Of a stretch of 5,871 nt of DNA, positions 1 through 5,871 are shown piece after piece (the stretch's first letter is position 1; each line of letters starts with the position of its first letter). Position numbers and translations under genes: made by a program. This DNA comes from Sphingomonas sp. UBA4766 (lineage in GTDB: Bacteria > Pseudomonadota > Alphaproteobacteria > Sphingomonadales > Sphingomonadaceae). The DNA lies in assembly GCA_002403415.1 (NCBI GenBank), contig DHHS01000160.1, positions 1-5,871 of the forward strand. The letters are read 5' to 3'. The notes under the pieces were generated by a model. The model was not told the DNA's origin and ran no database searches. It was given only the letters and a program-made list of their open reading frames with translations.

Positions 1-183
1 TCGTTCCTCCATTTGTCACGGATCGACGTGCATGTCGGCGAACATATTACGCAGGGCGAACAGATTGGCGCAGTGGGCATGACTGGCCGGGCGACAGGGC
101 CGCATCTCCACTGGAGCTTGAAATGGCGCGACCGACGCATCGATCCGCTACTGCTCGCCGGGCCAATGCCAGCGGCGCGGTGA
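1..183 (+). CDS. M23 (LytM-type) metallopeptidase, C-terminal end only
   Basis: The open frame runs in from the left edge and ends at TGA 181-183, leaving 60 residues. It reads H-L-S-R near its start (residues 4-7 of the fragment), then G-E-x-I-x-Q-G-E-Q-I-G-x-V-G, T-G-R-A-T-G-P and H-L-H-W at residues 35-38 (nt 103-114). This is the closing part of the peptidase M23 fold: the H-x-H pair supplies one zinc ligand plus a catalytic histidine, and the G-x-T-G-R-x-T-G-P-H-L-H-W run is the family signature. The other zinc ligands (H-x(n)-D) lie upstream of the window and cannot be checked. Family members cleave peptide cross-links in peptidoglycan, or act as catalytically dead activators of amidases, in the periplasm or at the envelope. 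Only about 20 residues follow the H-L-H-W motif, so the catalytic domain is at the C terminus. The gene is convergent with the 206-709 gene, 22 bp away. Family call is firm; substrate and full architecture are unknown. Confidence 0.9.
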   Translation, partial: SFLHLSRIDVHVGEHITQGEQIGAVGMTGRATGPHLHWSLKWRDRRIDPLLLAGPMPAAR

Positions 184-205
184 CCGCGCAAGGCGCGAGC
201 CGGTG

Positions 206-709
206 TTACCCGATGCGGCGCGCGCGCACCGCGCGGCTGCCATAACTCATCAAATAACCGCCAAGCGATCCTTTGGTAATCCGCACCTCGACGCCCGATA
301 CCGGTGGGACAAAAGTTGCCTCCGTGGTTTGCCAGATGCCGATCCCCTGCACCGCGACCACGAAAAACTGCCCGGCTGGGCGAACACTTTGCACAGTGCC
401 CTTCAACTCGACCGGATCGGGCGTCCGGCTTAATGAAAGCACCGGATCATCCTTGCGCGCGCGACCGAACTGGCGTCGGCGCTCCTTGGTCAAGGTATCC
501 CGGTCCACAACAACCACGTCGCGCGACTGTACCGAGGCATCGAACGCCGCGACGGCTTTGTCAAAACAGGCAAGCCGCTGCCCGTCATCCTTGACCGATC
601 GACATGCCGACACGGCCGCAAGCGCCTTTGGCTGGGGTCCTTGTTGCGCCCACGCCATGGTGGCGACGCCAAGTGCCGACAGTGTCGCTGCAGCGCTGCA
701 AAGGCGCAT
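206..709 (-). CDS. Small exported protein of unknown function with C-x11-C / R-L-x-C-F-D motif
   Basis: This frame encodes 167 residues from ATG 709-707 to TAA 208-206. Residues 1-21 look like a Sec signal peptide: a short basic start (M-R-L), an Ala/Leu-rich core and an A-W-A cleavage site before Q22. The mature protein should be periplasmic. It begins with a small helical segment carrying C36 and C48 in the pattern C-x(4)-D-D-x(2)-R-L-x-C-F-D, which I recall from many small proteobacterial periplasmic proteins; the two cysteines could form a disulfide. A charged linker (about 70-90) follows. A C-terminal segment (about 100-166) is predicted beta-rich, with K-G-T-V, I-W-Q-T (W126), V-R-I-T-K-G-S-L-G-G-Y and V-R-A-R-R-I, and resembles a small barrel-like domain seen in other uncharacterised proteins. 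The frame is open to an ATG at 862, but the signal peptide and the GGGGGA site 5 nt before ATG 709 favour the shorter form. It is divergent from the receptor gene. No function is assigned. Confidence 0.8.
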   Translation of the reverse strand: MRLCSAAATLSALGVATMAWAQQGPQPKALAAVSACRSVKDDGQRLACFDKAVAAFDASVQSRDVVVVDRDTLTKERRRQFGRARKDDPVLSLSRTPDPVELKGTVQSVRPAGQFFVVAVQGIGIWQTTEATFVPPVSGVEVRITKGSLGGYLMSYGSRAVRARRIG

Positions 710-714
710 AAGTT

Positions 715-720
715 TCCCCC
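715..720 (-). promoter_or_regulatory. Ribosome binding site for the 206-709 gene
   Basis: On the minus strand GGGGGA lies 5 nt before the ATG at 709-707. It supports that start, which immediately opens a signal peptide, over the in-frame upstream ATG at 862. Confidence 0.6.
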
Positions 721-763
721 GGACCCAAAAGGACGACACCTTCGTGCCAACGGACGTCGCGAT

Positions 764-786
764 ACGCAATAGATGCAAATATGCAA
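764..786. repeat. Short ATGCAA-like direct repeats in the divergent promoter region
   Basis: ATGCAA occurs at 773-778 and again at 781-786, and a one-mismatch copy, ACGCAA, at 764-769. The starts are 9 and 8 bp apart, close to one helical turn. On the other strand the unit reads TTGCAT. The position between two divergent genes fits a regulator binding site, but the units are only 6 bp and lie in an AT-rich patch where chance repeats are more likely. Confidence 0.35.
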
Positions 787-888
787 CAATTTCGAAAAAA
801 CACCGCCGCGGATGGAGCGAGATGTTGATTCCGCTTGGTCCGCAGTGCGAGACTTTCGCCAACCGGCTGACACGTAAGCTGGAATGGC

Positions 889-895
889 AAAGGGG
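889..895 (+). promoter_or_regulatory. Ribosome binding site for the TonB-dependent receptor
   Basis: AAAGGGG sits 9 nt before the ATG at 905-907. The alternative in-frame ATG at 884 has only a GGA directly abutting it, and the purine run lies downstream of that codon. The site therefore supports 905 as the start. Confidence 0.55.
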
Positions 896-904
896 TTTGC
901 ATCA

Positions 905-3877
905 ATGAGGAAATATTTTCGTCTGCTCCTGGTGAGCACCACGATGACCATGGCGACGGCGATTGCCGCGCCTGCATGGGCTCAAGCTGCGCCGGCCGAG
1001 GATACGCCAGCTGAATCCGCCGAAGGTGCCCAGGATGACGTTGTCGTCACAGGATCGCGCATCGGCCGTCCGGACCTTTCGCTGTCGAGCCCGGTCGCAG
1101 TCATTTCTGCAACCGAAATTCAGTTGCGCCAGCCATCGTCGATCGAACAGGTGCTGCGCCAACTTCCCGGCTCGTCGGCCGGCATTGGTCAGCAGGTGAA
1201 CAACGGCCAGGGCGGCGTGGCTTCGTTCAACCTGCGCGGCCTTGGCACTAACCGCAACCTCGTGCTGCTGAACAACCGTCGTGTTGTGCCGTCAACCTTG
1301 GGCAATGTCGTCGATCTAAACATCATTCCGGTTGCACTGCTTGAGCGCGTCGATACGCTGACCGGCGGTGCGGTGACCTCTTATGGCGCCGACGCGGTGG
1401 CCGGTCTGGTCAACTTCGTCACGCGCCAGAATTTTGAGGGCATTGACGTTTCGGCCAATTACGGGGTCACCGAACGTGGCGATGGCCAGAATTACCGCAT
1501 CGACCTGACCACCGGCGCCAATTTCGCCGAAGGCCGCGGCAATGTGGTGCTGGGCCTCAGCTATACCAATGTGCGCCCCGTGCTGCAGGGCGATCGGGAT
1601 ATCGGTCTGGTTTCGCGTCAGTCGACTTGTACGGCCGCACAGAATGCGGCGACCGGCGGTTGCGCCGCCGCACGGGTCGGCGGTGAACAGGGTTCGCAAA
1701 CGGCGGTGCCTGCGTCGCTGTTCTTGCCGCTGCCGACAACGGGGCCATTCGCGGCCGGTGCTGCCTTTAACCCGGCAACCGGCACCATCACGCCCGGTTT
1801 TTCGAATTTCAACTTCAACCCGCTGAATCTGTTCCAGACACCACTGGACCGCTGGTCTATTTATGCGGCCTCGCGCTATGAATTCATCCCTAATGTGGAA
1901 TTTTACACCGAAGGGACGTTTTCGCGGTCGCGCGTTCGCCAGGAACTGGCACCGACGGGCACTTTTACGAACCCGTTCCAAATTCCGCTCAACAACCAGT
2001 TCCTGACACCGACCCAACGCACGCAGCTCTGCGAGTTTGCTGGTCGGACCGATTGCCCGACAGCTATTGCAGCCGGGACGGAAATCACCGCGATCGTCGC
2101 CCGTCGATTTACCGAAACCGGCCCCCGCGTCGCGGTTTTTGAGACCAATTTGTTCCAGATCACCGCAGGCCTGCGTGGCAAGCTGACCGATACGCTGAAA
2201 TGGGATGTCTTCGTCCAATATGGTGAAGCCAACCGGCGCAACACCAGTACCGGCACTGCCCTTTTCGAGCGCGTGCAACAGGGGCTTCGCAACTGCCCGA
2301 CCGGTTCGGCGGCTGGCTGCGTCCCCATCAACATCTTTGGCGCCGAAGGAACTTTGTCGCCAGCCGCACTCGCGTTTGTCGGCGTGCCGACCAACACGTT
2401 CATCAATACCACTTTTGCAGACGTGCAGGGTGTAGTGAACGGTGATCTTGGGTTCGCGTTGCCATGGACCAACAAGCCGATCGCCGTCGCGTTGGGCGCT
2501 GAATATCGCCGGTATAGCGGCGGACAGTTCGGCGATCTTCCCTCCTCGACGCCAGGGGCAATTTTGGGTTCGGGCGGCGCGTTTGCATCAATCAACGGCA
2601 GCTATTTCTCCGGTGAAGTCTTCGGCGAGCTCAACGCGCCGATCATCAGCGATCGGCCGTTCTTCAATGAATTGACCGTGGAAGCCGGGTTCCGTTACGC
2701 TGATTACTCGAATTCGGGCGGCAACTGGACCTACAAGTTTGGTGGCAACTATTCGCCGATCCGGCAGGTCAAGTTCCGCGGCACTTATACCCGCGCGGTG
2801 CGTGCCCCTAATATCGGTGAATTGTTTGCACCCGTTACGACCGGTCTGAACAACCTCGCGGTTGATCCTTGTCAGGCCGCGCTTGGGACCGCCAATGCAA
2901 CCACGGCGGCTATTTGCACCGCACAGCTTGCAGCCGTCGGTCAACCTGCAAGCCGCCTTGGCTCGATTCCAGCACCTATCGCCGGGCAGGTAAATGTCAC
3001 CACGGGCGGCAACCCATTTGCCCGCCCCGAGGTCGCAACCACCTATACCGTTGGGTTGGTGGTGCAGCCGGGATCGTTCTTTGGCAATCTGTCGGTTTCG
3101 GTGGACTGGTATCAGATCGACATCACCGGCGCGATCACCGCGCCGACCGTCGGTGACGTGCTGAACGGGTGCTTTGGTCAAACGAACCCGACCGCGCCGA
3201 ACTGCCTGTTGATCCGTCGCAATCCGCTGACCGGCGGGCTGAGCGGTGATCCGGCGTCAACTCAGGGCATTATTCTGCAGTCCTCCAACCTTGGTCGACT
3301 TCAGAACCGCGGCGTTGACTTTGGCGCAACCTATAGCCGCCGTTTTGGGGCCGTGAACCTGAACTGGCAGTTCCAGGGCAACTATACCGACCGCAGCCGG
3401 TTCCAGTCGAACCCAGCGAGCTTCATTCGCGAGTGCGTGGGCTTTTACAGCGTGAGCTGCGATCCGGTATTGCCGCAGTGGACTTGGAACCTGCGGACCA
3501 CGGCATCGCTCGATGCGTTCGATTTCTCGCTGCTGTGGCGCCACATCAGCGGAACGAGCTATGAGCCGCGCACTGGCCCCACCCCGACCACCCCGCCTCC
3601 GGCCGGCACGGTTGGCAGCTTTGGTTCGACCGCACCGACCAGCATCGTCGGGGCCTATCGCACCATTCCGGCCTATAACTATCTCGATTTCGCCATGGGG
3701 GTTCAGGCAAGCAAAAACTTCCGGATTACGTTCGTGATCGACAATCTGCTCGGGCTGAACCCGCCCGATGTGGGGAACACGATCGGGACGACGGCCTTCA
3801 ACAGCGGCAACACTTTCCCCTCGACCTATGATGCGATCGGTCGTCGCTTCACCGTGTCGGGTCGGGTAACCTTCTAA
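905..3877 (+). CDS. TonB-dependent outer-membrane receptor
   Basis: This complete gene encodes 990 residues: an outer-membrane beta-barrel that imports a ligand using energy passed from TonB-ExbB-ExbD. Residues 1-26 form a signal peptide (M-R-K start, hydrophobic core, A-W-A before Q27). An acidic Ala/Glu linker precedes a TonB box, D-V-V-V-T-G, at 45-50. The plug spans about 55-175: S-P-V-A-V-I, V-L-R-Q-L-P-G, L-R-G-L-G (R111), L-L-N-N-R-R, and the conserved D-T-L-T-G-G-A followed by Y-G-A-D-A-V-A-G (from residue 150). There is no N-terminal secretin/STN domain, so FecA-type surface signalling is not expected. The rest is barrel, with Y-T-R-A-V-R-A-P-N-I-G-E-L-F, N-P-F-A-R-P-E and a closing G-R-R-F-T-V-S-G-R-V-T-F, whose terminal Phe fits BAM recognition. 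All twelve cysteines lie in six close pairs. An upstream ATG at 884 is less likely, because the 905 start has the better ribosome site and begins the signal peptide. The ligand is unknown; no sigma/anti-sigma pair, hydrolase or permease lies in the window to suggest one. Confidence 0.93.
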   Translation: MRKYFRLLLVSTTMTMATAIAAPAWAQAAPAEDTPAESAEGAQDDVVVTGSRIGRPDLSLSSPVAVISATEIQLRQPSSIEQVLRQLPGSSAGIGQQVNNGQGGVASFNLRGLGTNRNLVLLNNRRVVPSTLGNVVDLNIIPVALLERVDTLTGGAVTSYGADAVAGLVNFVTRQNFEGIDVSANYGVTERGDGQNYRIDLTTGANFAEGRGNVVLGLSYTNVRPVLQGDRDIGLVSRQSTCTAAQNAATGGCAAARVGGEQGSQTAVPASLFLPLPTTGPFAAGAAFNPATGTITPGFSNFNFNPLNLFQTPLDRWSIYAASRYEFIPNVEFYTEGTFSRSRVRQELAPTGTFTNPFQIPLNNQFLTPTQRTQLCEFAGRTDCPTAIAAGTEITAIVARRFTETGPRVAVFETNLFQITAGLRGKLTDTLKWDVFVQYGEANRRNTSTGTALFERVQQGLRNCPTGSAAGCVPINIFGAEGTLSPAALAFVGVPTNTFINTTFADVQGVVNGDLGFALPWTNKPIAVALGAEYRRYSGGQFGDLPSSTPGAILGSGGAFASINGSYFSGEVFGELNAPIISDRPFFNELTVEAGFRYADYSNSGGNWTYKFGGNYSPIRQVKFRGTYTRAVRAPNIGELFAPVTTGLNNLAVDPCQAALGTANATTAAICTAQLAAVGQPASRLGSIPAPIAGQVNVTTGGNPFARPEVATTYTVGLVVQPGSFFGNLSVSVDWYQIDITGAITAPTVGDVLNGCFGQTNPTAPNCLLIRRNPLTGGLSGDPASTQGIILQSSNLGRLQNRGVDFGATYSRRFGAVNLNWQFQGNYTDRSRFQSNPASFIRECVGFYSVSCDPVLPQWTWNLRTTASLDAFDFSLLWRHISGTSYEPRTGPTPTTPPPAGTVGSFGSTAPTSIVGAYRTIPAYNYLDFAMGVQASKNFRITFVIDNLLGLNPPDVGNTIGTTAFNSGNTFPSTYDAIGRRFTVSGRVTF

Positions 3878-3906
3878 GCACGACACGTCGGTCGGAAACG
3901 ACAAAC

Positions 3907-3944
3907 GGGGCGGCCAGTCATTCGATTGGCCGCCCCAGTCTTTT
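3907..3944. terminator. Shared hairpin terminator between receptor and clpB
   Basis: The arms 3907-3919 and 3924-3936 pair over 13 bp with one G-T wobble and a 4-nt loop (ATTC). The outer ten pairs, GGGGCGGCCA with TGGCCGCCCC, are perfect. On the plus strand AGTC and then four T's (3941-3944) follow; on the minus strand GTTTGTCGTTTC follows. The hairpin lies 29 bp after the receptor stop and 31 bp after the clpB stop, so it probably ends transcription of both convergent genes. The T tracts are short, so efficiency on either side is uncertain. Confidence 0.8.
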
Positions 3945-3967
3945 GAGATAACCGGCGTTGCCGCCCA

Positions 3968-5871
3968 TCAAACGACAGTCAGCCGCAACGCGCCGTCGCC
4001 GTCCTCCACCCGCACGGTCTGGCCATCACTGACCCCGCCCGACAGGATGAGATCGGCGAGCGGATCCTGCAAATAGCGCTGCACCGCGCGCTTGAGCGGC
4101 CGGGCACCATAAACCGGGTCATAGCCAATCCGCCCGAGCCACACCCGCGCACCTTCGCTCAGATCGACGGTGATCTTGCGATCTGCCAGTAGTTTGCCCA
4201 CGCGCGCCACCTGCAAATCGACAATCGGCGCCATCTCGCTCTGCCCCAAACGATGGAACAGCACGATTTCGTCGAGCCGGTTGAGGAATTCGGGACGGAA
4301 ATGGCCACGGACCACCTCCATCACTTGCGGCTCGACCGTGGCGACATCCTCACCATCGGCCAGGGCGGTCAGATACTGGCTGCCCAGATTGGACGTGAGC
4401 ACAATGATCGTGTTGGTGAAGTCGACCGTGCGTCCCTGCCCATCGGTCAGACGGCCGTCATCAAGCACTTGGAGCAGGATGTTGAACACATCACCATGCG
4501 CTTTCTCAACCTCGTCGAACAGCACCACTTGATAGGGGCGCCGACGCACCGCTTCGGTTAGGACACCGCCCTCCTCATAACCAACATAGCCGGGCGGCGC
4601 GCCGATCAGCCGGGCAACCGCATGTTTTTCCATGAACTCGCTCATGTCGATCCGCACCATCGCGGCGGTATCATCGAACAGGAATTCGGCAAGCGCCTTG
4701 GTCAGCTCGGTCTTGCCCACCCCCGTAGGCCCCAGGAACAGGAACGAGCCGAGCGGCCGGTTGGGGTCCTGCAACCCCGCGCGCGCGCGCCGGACTGCGG
4801 TGGAGACGGCGCGCACCGCCTCTTTCTGGCCAATCACCCGGCGGCCCAGCGATTCCTCCATCTTGAGCAACTTCTCACGCTCGCCGGACAACATCCGCTC
4901 AACCGGGATGCCGGTCCAGCGCGCGACCACGCCGGCGATGTCGTCGGCGGTCACTTCCTCACGCAGCATCGCGCCCTTGGTGGCACCCGCAGCCTCGTCC
5001 AATTTGCGCTGAAGCTCCGGGATACGACCATAGGACAGCTCGCCCGCCCGGGCGAGGTCGCCTGCCCGCTGCGCCTGTTCAAGCTCCAGCCGGGCCGCGT
5101 CGAGCTGTTCCTTCAGCCGCGCCTCGGCCGAAATCTTGTCTTTTTCCGCCTGCCAGCGCTGGGTAAGCTCGCTTGATTGCTGCTCAAGATTGGCAAGTTC
5201 CCCCTCCAGCGTCGCCAGCCGGTCGCGCGATGCCGCATCGGTTTCGCGGCGCAGCGCCTCGCGCTCGATCTTGAGCTGAATGATCCGGCGATCGAGCCCC
5301 TCAATTTCCTCGGGCTTGCTCTCCACTTCCATGCGGATGCGGCTGGCCGCTTCGTCCATCAGATCGATCGCCTTGTCGGGCAGAAACCGGTCAGTGATAT
5401 AGCGGTTCGACAGTGTGGCAGCCGCCACAATCGCCGCATCGGTGATCCGCACGCCGTGGTGCAGCTCGTATTTTTCCTTCAGGCCGCGCAGGATGCTGAT
5501 CGTGTCGGGCACGGTGGGTTCGCCGACGAACACGGGCTGGAACCGCCGCTGGAGCGCGGGGTCCTTCTCAACATATTTGCGATACTCGTCGAGCGTGGTC
5601 GCGCCGATGCAATGCAGTTCGCCGCGCGCGAGTGCGGGTTTGAGCAGATTGCCCGCGTCCATCGCGCCCTCGGTCTTGCCGGCCCCAATCAACTGGTGCA
5701 TTTCATCGATGAACAGCACGATCTGCCCCTCGGCGCCCTTCACCTCGTCGAGCACGCCCTTCAGCCGTTCCTCAAACTCGCCGCGATATTTGGCACCCGC
5801 GATCAGCGCGCCCATGTCGAGCGCCATCAGCTTGCGGTCCTTGAGCGTGTCGGGCACGTCACCATTGGCGA
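3968..5871 (-). CDS. clpB: ClpB (Hsp100) ATP-dependent protein disaggregase, C-terminal part
   Basis: The frame stays open to the right edge and ends at TGA 3970-3968, giving 633 residues of a protein usually near 860; about the first 230, including the N domain and NBD1 Walker A, are outside. ClpB is a cytoplasmic hexameric AAA+ machine that, with DnaK/DnaJ/GrpE, threads aggregated proteins through its central pore. NBD1 shows pore-loop K-Y-R-G (Tyr at 5786-5788), Walker B F-I-D-E (D-E at 5702-5707) and paired arginines Q-R-R-F (5543-5548). A coiled-coil middle domain rich in Glu/Arg/Leu lies at about 5320-4960; it separates ClpB from ClpA and ClpC and provides the DnaK contact. After R-W-T-G-I-P-V comes NBD2, with Walker A G-P-T-G-V-G-K-T (4709-4732), pore loop G-Y-V-G-Y (4577-4591), Walker B F-D-E-V (D-E at 4511-4516), T-S-N-L-G-S, R-P-E-F-L-N-R and sensor-2 G-A-R-P-L-K-R. 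No ClpP-binding I-G-F/L loop is seen. The GTG at 5857 is an internal Val, not a start. The promoter, typically heat-shock sigma-32 dependent, is outside the window. No missing key residue was found in the visible part. Confidence 0.97.
   Translation of the reverse strand, partial: ANGDVPDTLKDRKLMALDMGALIAGAKYRGEFEERLKGVLDEVKGAEGQIVLFIDEMHQLIGAGKTEGAMDAGNLLKPALARGELHCIGATTLDEYRKYVEKDPALQRRFQPVFVGEPTVPDTISILRGLKEKYELHHGVRITDAAIVAAATLSNRYITDRFLPDKAIDLMDEAASRIRMEVESKPEEIEGLDRRIIQLKIEREALRRETDAASRDRLATLEGELANLEQQSSELTQRWQAEKDKISAEARLKEQLDAARLELEQAQRAGDLARAGELSYGRIPELQRKLDEAAGATKGAMLREEVTADDIAGVVARWTGIPVERMLSGEREKLLKMEESLGRRVIGQKEAVRAVSTAVRRARAGLQDPNRPLGSFLFLGPTGVGKTELTKALAEFLFDDTAAMVRIDMSEFMEKHAVARLIGAPPGYVGYEEGGVLTEAVRRRPYQVVLFDEVEKAHGDVFNILLQVLDDGRLTDGQGRTVDFTNTIIVLTSNLGSQYLTALADGEDVATVEPQVMEVVRGHFRPEFLNRLDEIVLFHRLGQSEMAPIVDLQVARVGKLLADRKITVDLSEGARVWLGRIGYDPVYGARPLKRAVQRYLQDPLADLILSGGVSDGQTVRVEDGDGALRLTVV

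Larger units (their letters stand above)
710..904. promoter_or_regulatory. Divergent intergenic region between small exported protein and receptor
   Basis: These 195 bp separate two genes that point away from each other, so the region must hold both promoters unless one gene is read from elsewhere. The centre (about 761-798) is clearly more AT-rich than the surroundings and contains short ATGCAA-like direct repeats. I could not find a convincing -35/-10 pair with 16-18 bp spacing on either strand. The best minus-strand candidate, TTGCAT with TATCGC 16 bp later, matches sigma-70 poorly at the -10. No Fur-box-like 19-bp palindrome, riboswitch or attenuator hairpin is evident. Location is certain; the individual elements are not resolved. 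Confidence 0.5.

Noticed and set aside
185..197. Small hairpin CGCGC-AAG-GCGCG between the peptidase and the small protein
   Set aside because: It has only 5 bp with a 3-nt loop and no following T tract, and sits in very GC-rich DNA. It is too weak to call a terminator.
825..853. Possible receptor promoter with -35 TTGATT
   Set aside because: At 17 bp spacing the -10 position reads CGAGAC, which does not resemble TATAAT, so no promoter is called.
273..908. Plus-strand frame of 211 aa across the small exported protein and the intergenic region
   Set aside because: It is antisense to a gene with a signal peptide and ribosome site, is Thr/Arg-rich without a motif, and crosses the probable promoter region.
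1316..2278. Long minus-strand frame (320 aa) opposite the receptor
   Set aside because: It lies wholly inside a clear receptor gene, reads as low-complexity Arg/Gly/Ala-rich sequence, and has no recognisable domain. Such antisense frames are expected in GC-rich coding DNA.
4778..4791. Alternating GC run that could form Z-DNA or be a simple repeat
   Set aside because: It encodes the conserved R-R-A-R-A-G stretch just before NBD2 Walker A, so codon use explains it.
4622..5176. Plus-strand frame of 184 aa opposite clpB
   Set aside because: It is the antisense shadow of strongly conserved ClpB sequence. Its His/Arg/Pro-rich composition comes from the opposite strand's codons.
5855..5857. GTG as the start of a short ClpB
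   Set aside because: The reading frame continues upstream to the window edge with matching ClpB sequence (A-N-G-D before V-P-D). Starting here would also remove NBD1 Walker A. Internal starts of ClpB lie further upstream.
1..5871. Mobile element, CRISPR array, tRNA/rRNA, toxin-antitoxin or defence system
   Set aside because: No terminal inverted repeats, regular long repeats, RNA gene signatures, transposase, nuclease or small toxin-like gene pairs are visible, and base composition and coding style are even across the window.

Overview
The window looks like chromosomal DNA of a GC-rich alphaproteobacterium, most likely a sphingomonad. The grounds are the even, GC-rich coding, a large TonB-dependent receptor of the style abundant in Sphingomonas, Sphingopyxis and Caulobacter relatives (D-D-V-V-V-T-G TonB box, S-P-V start of the plug, paired loop cysteines), and a standard proteobacterial ClpB. 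The genus assignment is inference from recalled family style, not from a search.

Layout from left to right. (1) 1-183, + strand: the last 60 codons of an M23/LytM-type metallopeptidase whose body lies before the window. (2) 206-709, - strand: a small exported protein of unknown function (167 aa), convergent with the peptidase and only 22 bp from it. (3) 710-904: an intergenic region between divergent genes, with a ribosome binding site for each gene and an AT-rich patch of short ATGCAA-like direct repeats. (4) 905-3877, + strand: a complete TonB-dependent outer-membrane receptor (990 aa). (5) 3878-3967: a convergent gap holding a strong hairpin that probably terminates transcription from both sides. 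(6) 3968-5871, - strand: the C-terminal 633 residues of the ClpB disaggregase; its start lies beyond the right edge.

The genes do not form one evident pathway. Three of the products (peptidase, small exported protein, receptor) belong to the cell envelope, and ClpB is a cytoplasmic protein-quality-control ATPase. The divergent small protein and receptor share one regulatory region and could be co-regulated, but nothing in the sequence proves it. I see no RNA gene, insertion sequence, CRISPR array, phage gene, att site or origin, and no clear new biological system. The points most worth a second look are the receptor's six evenly paired cysteines, the uncharacterised divergent protein, and the repeat patch between them.
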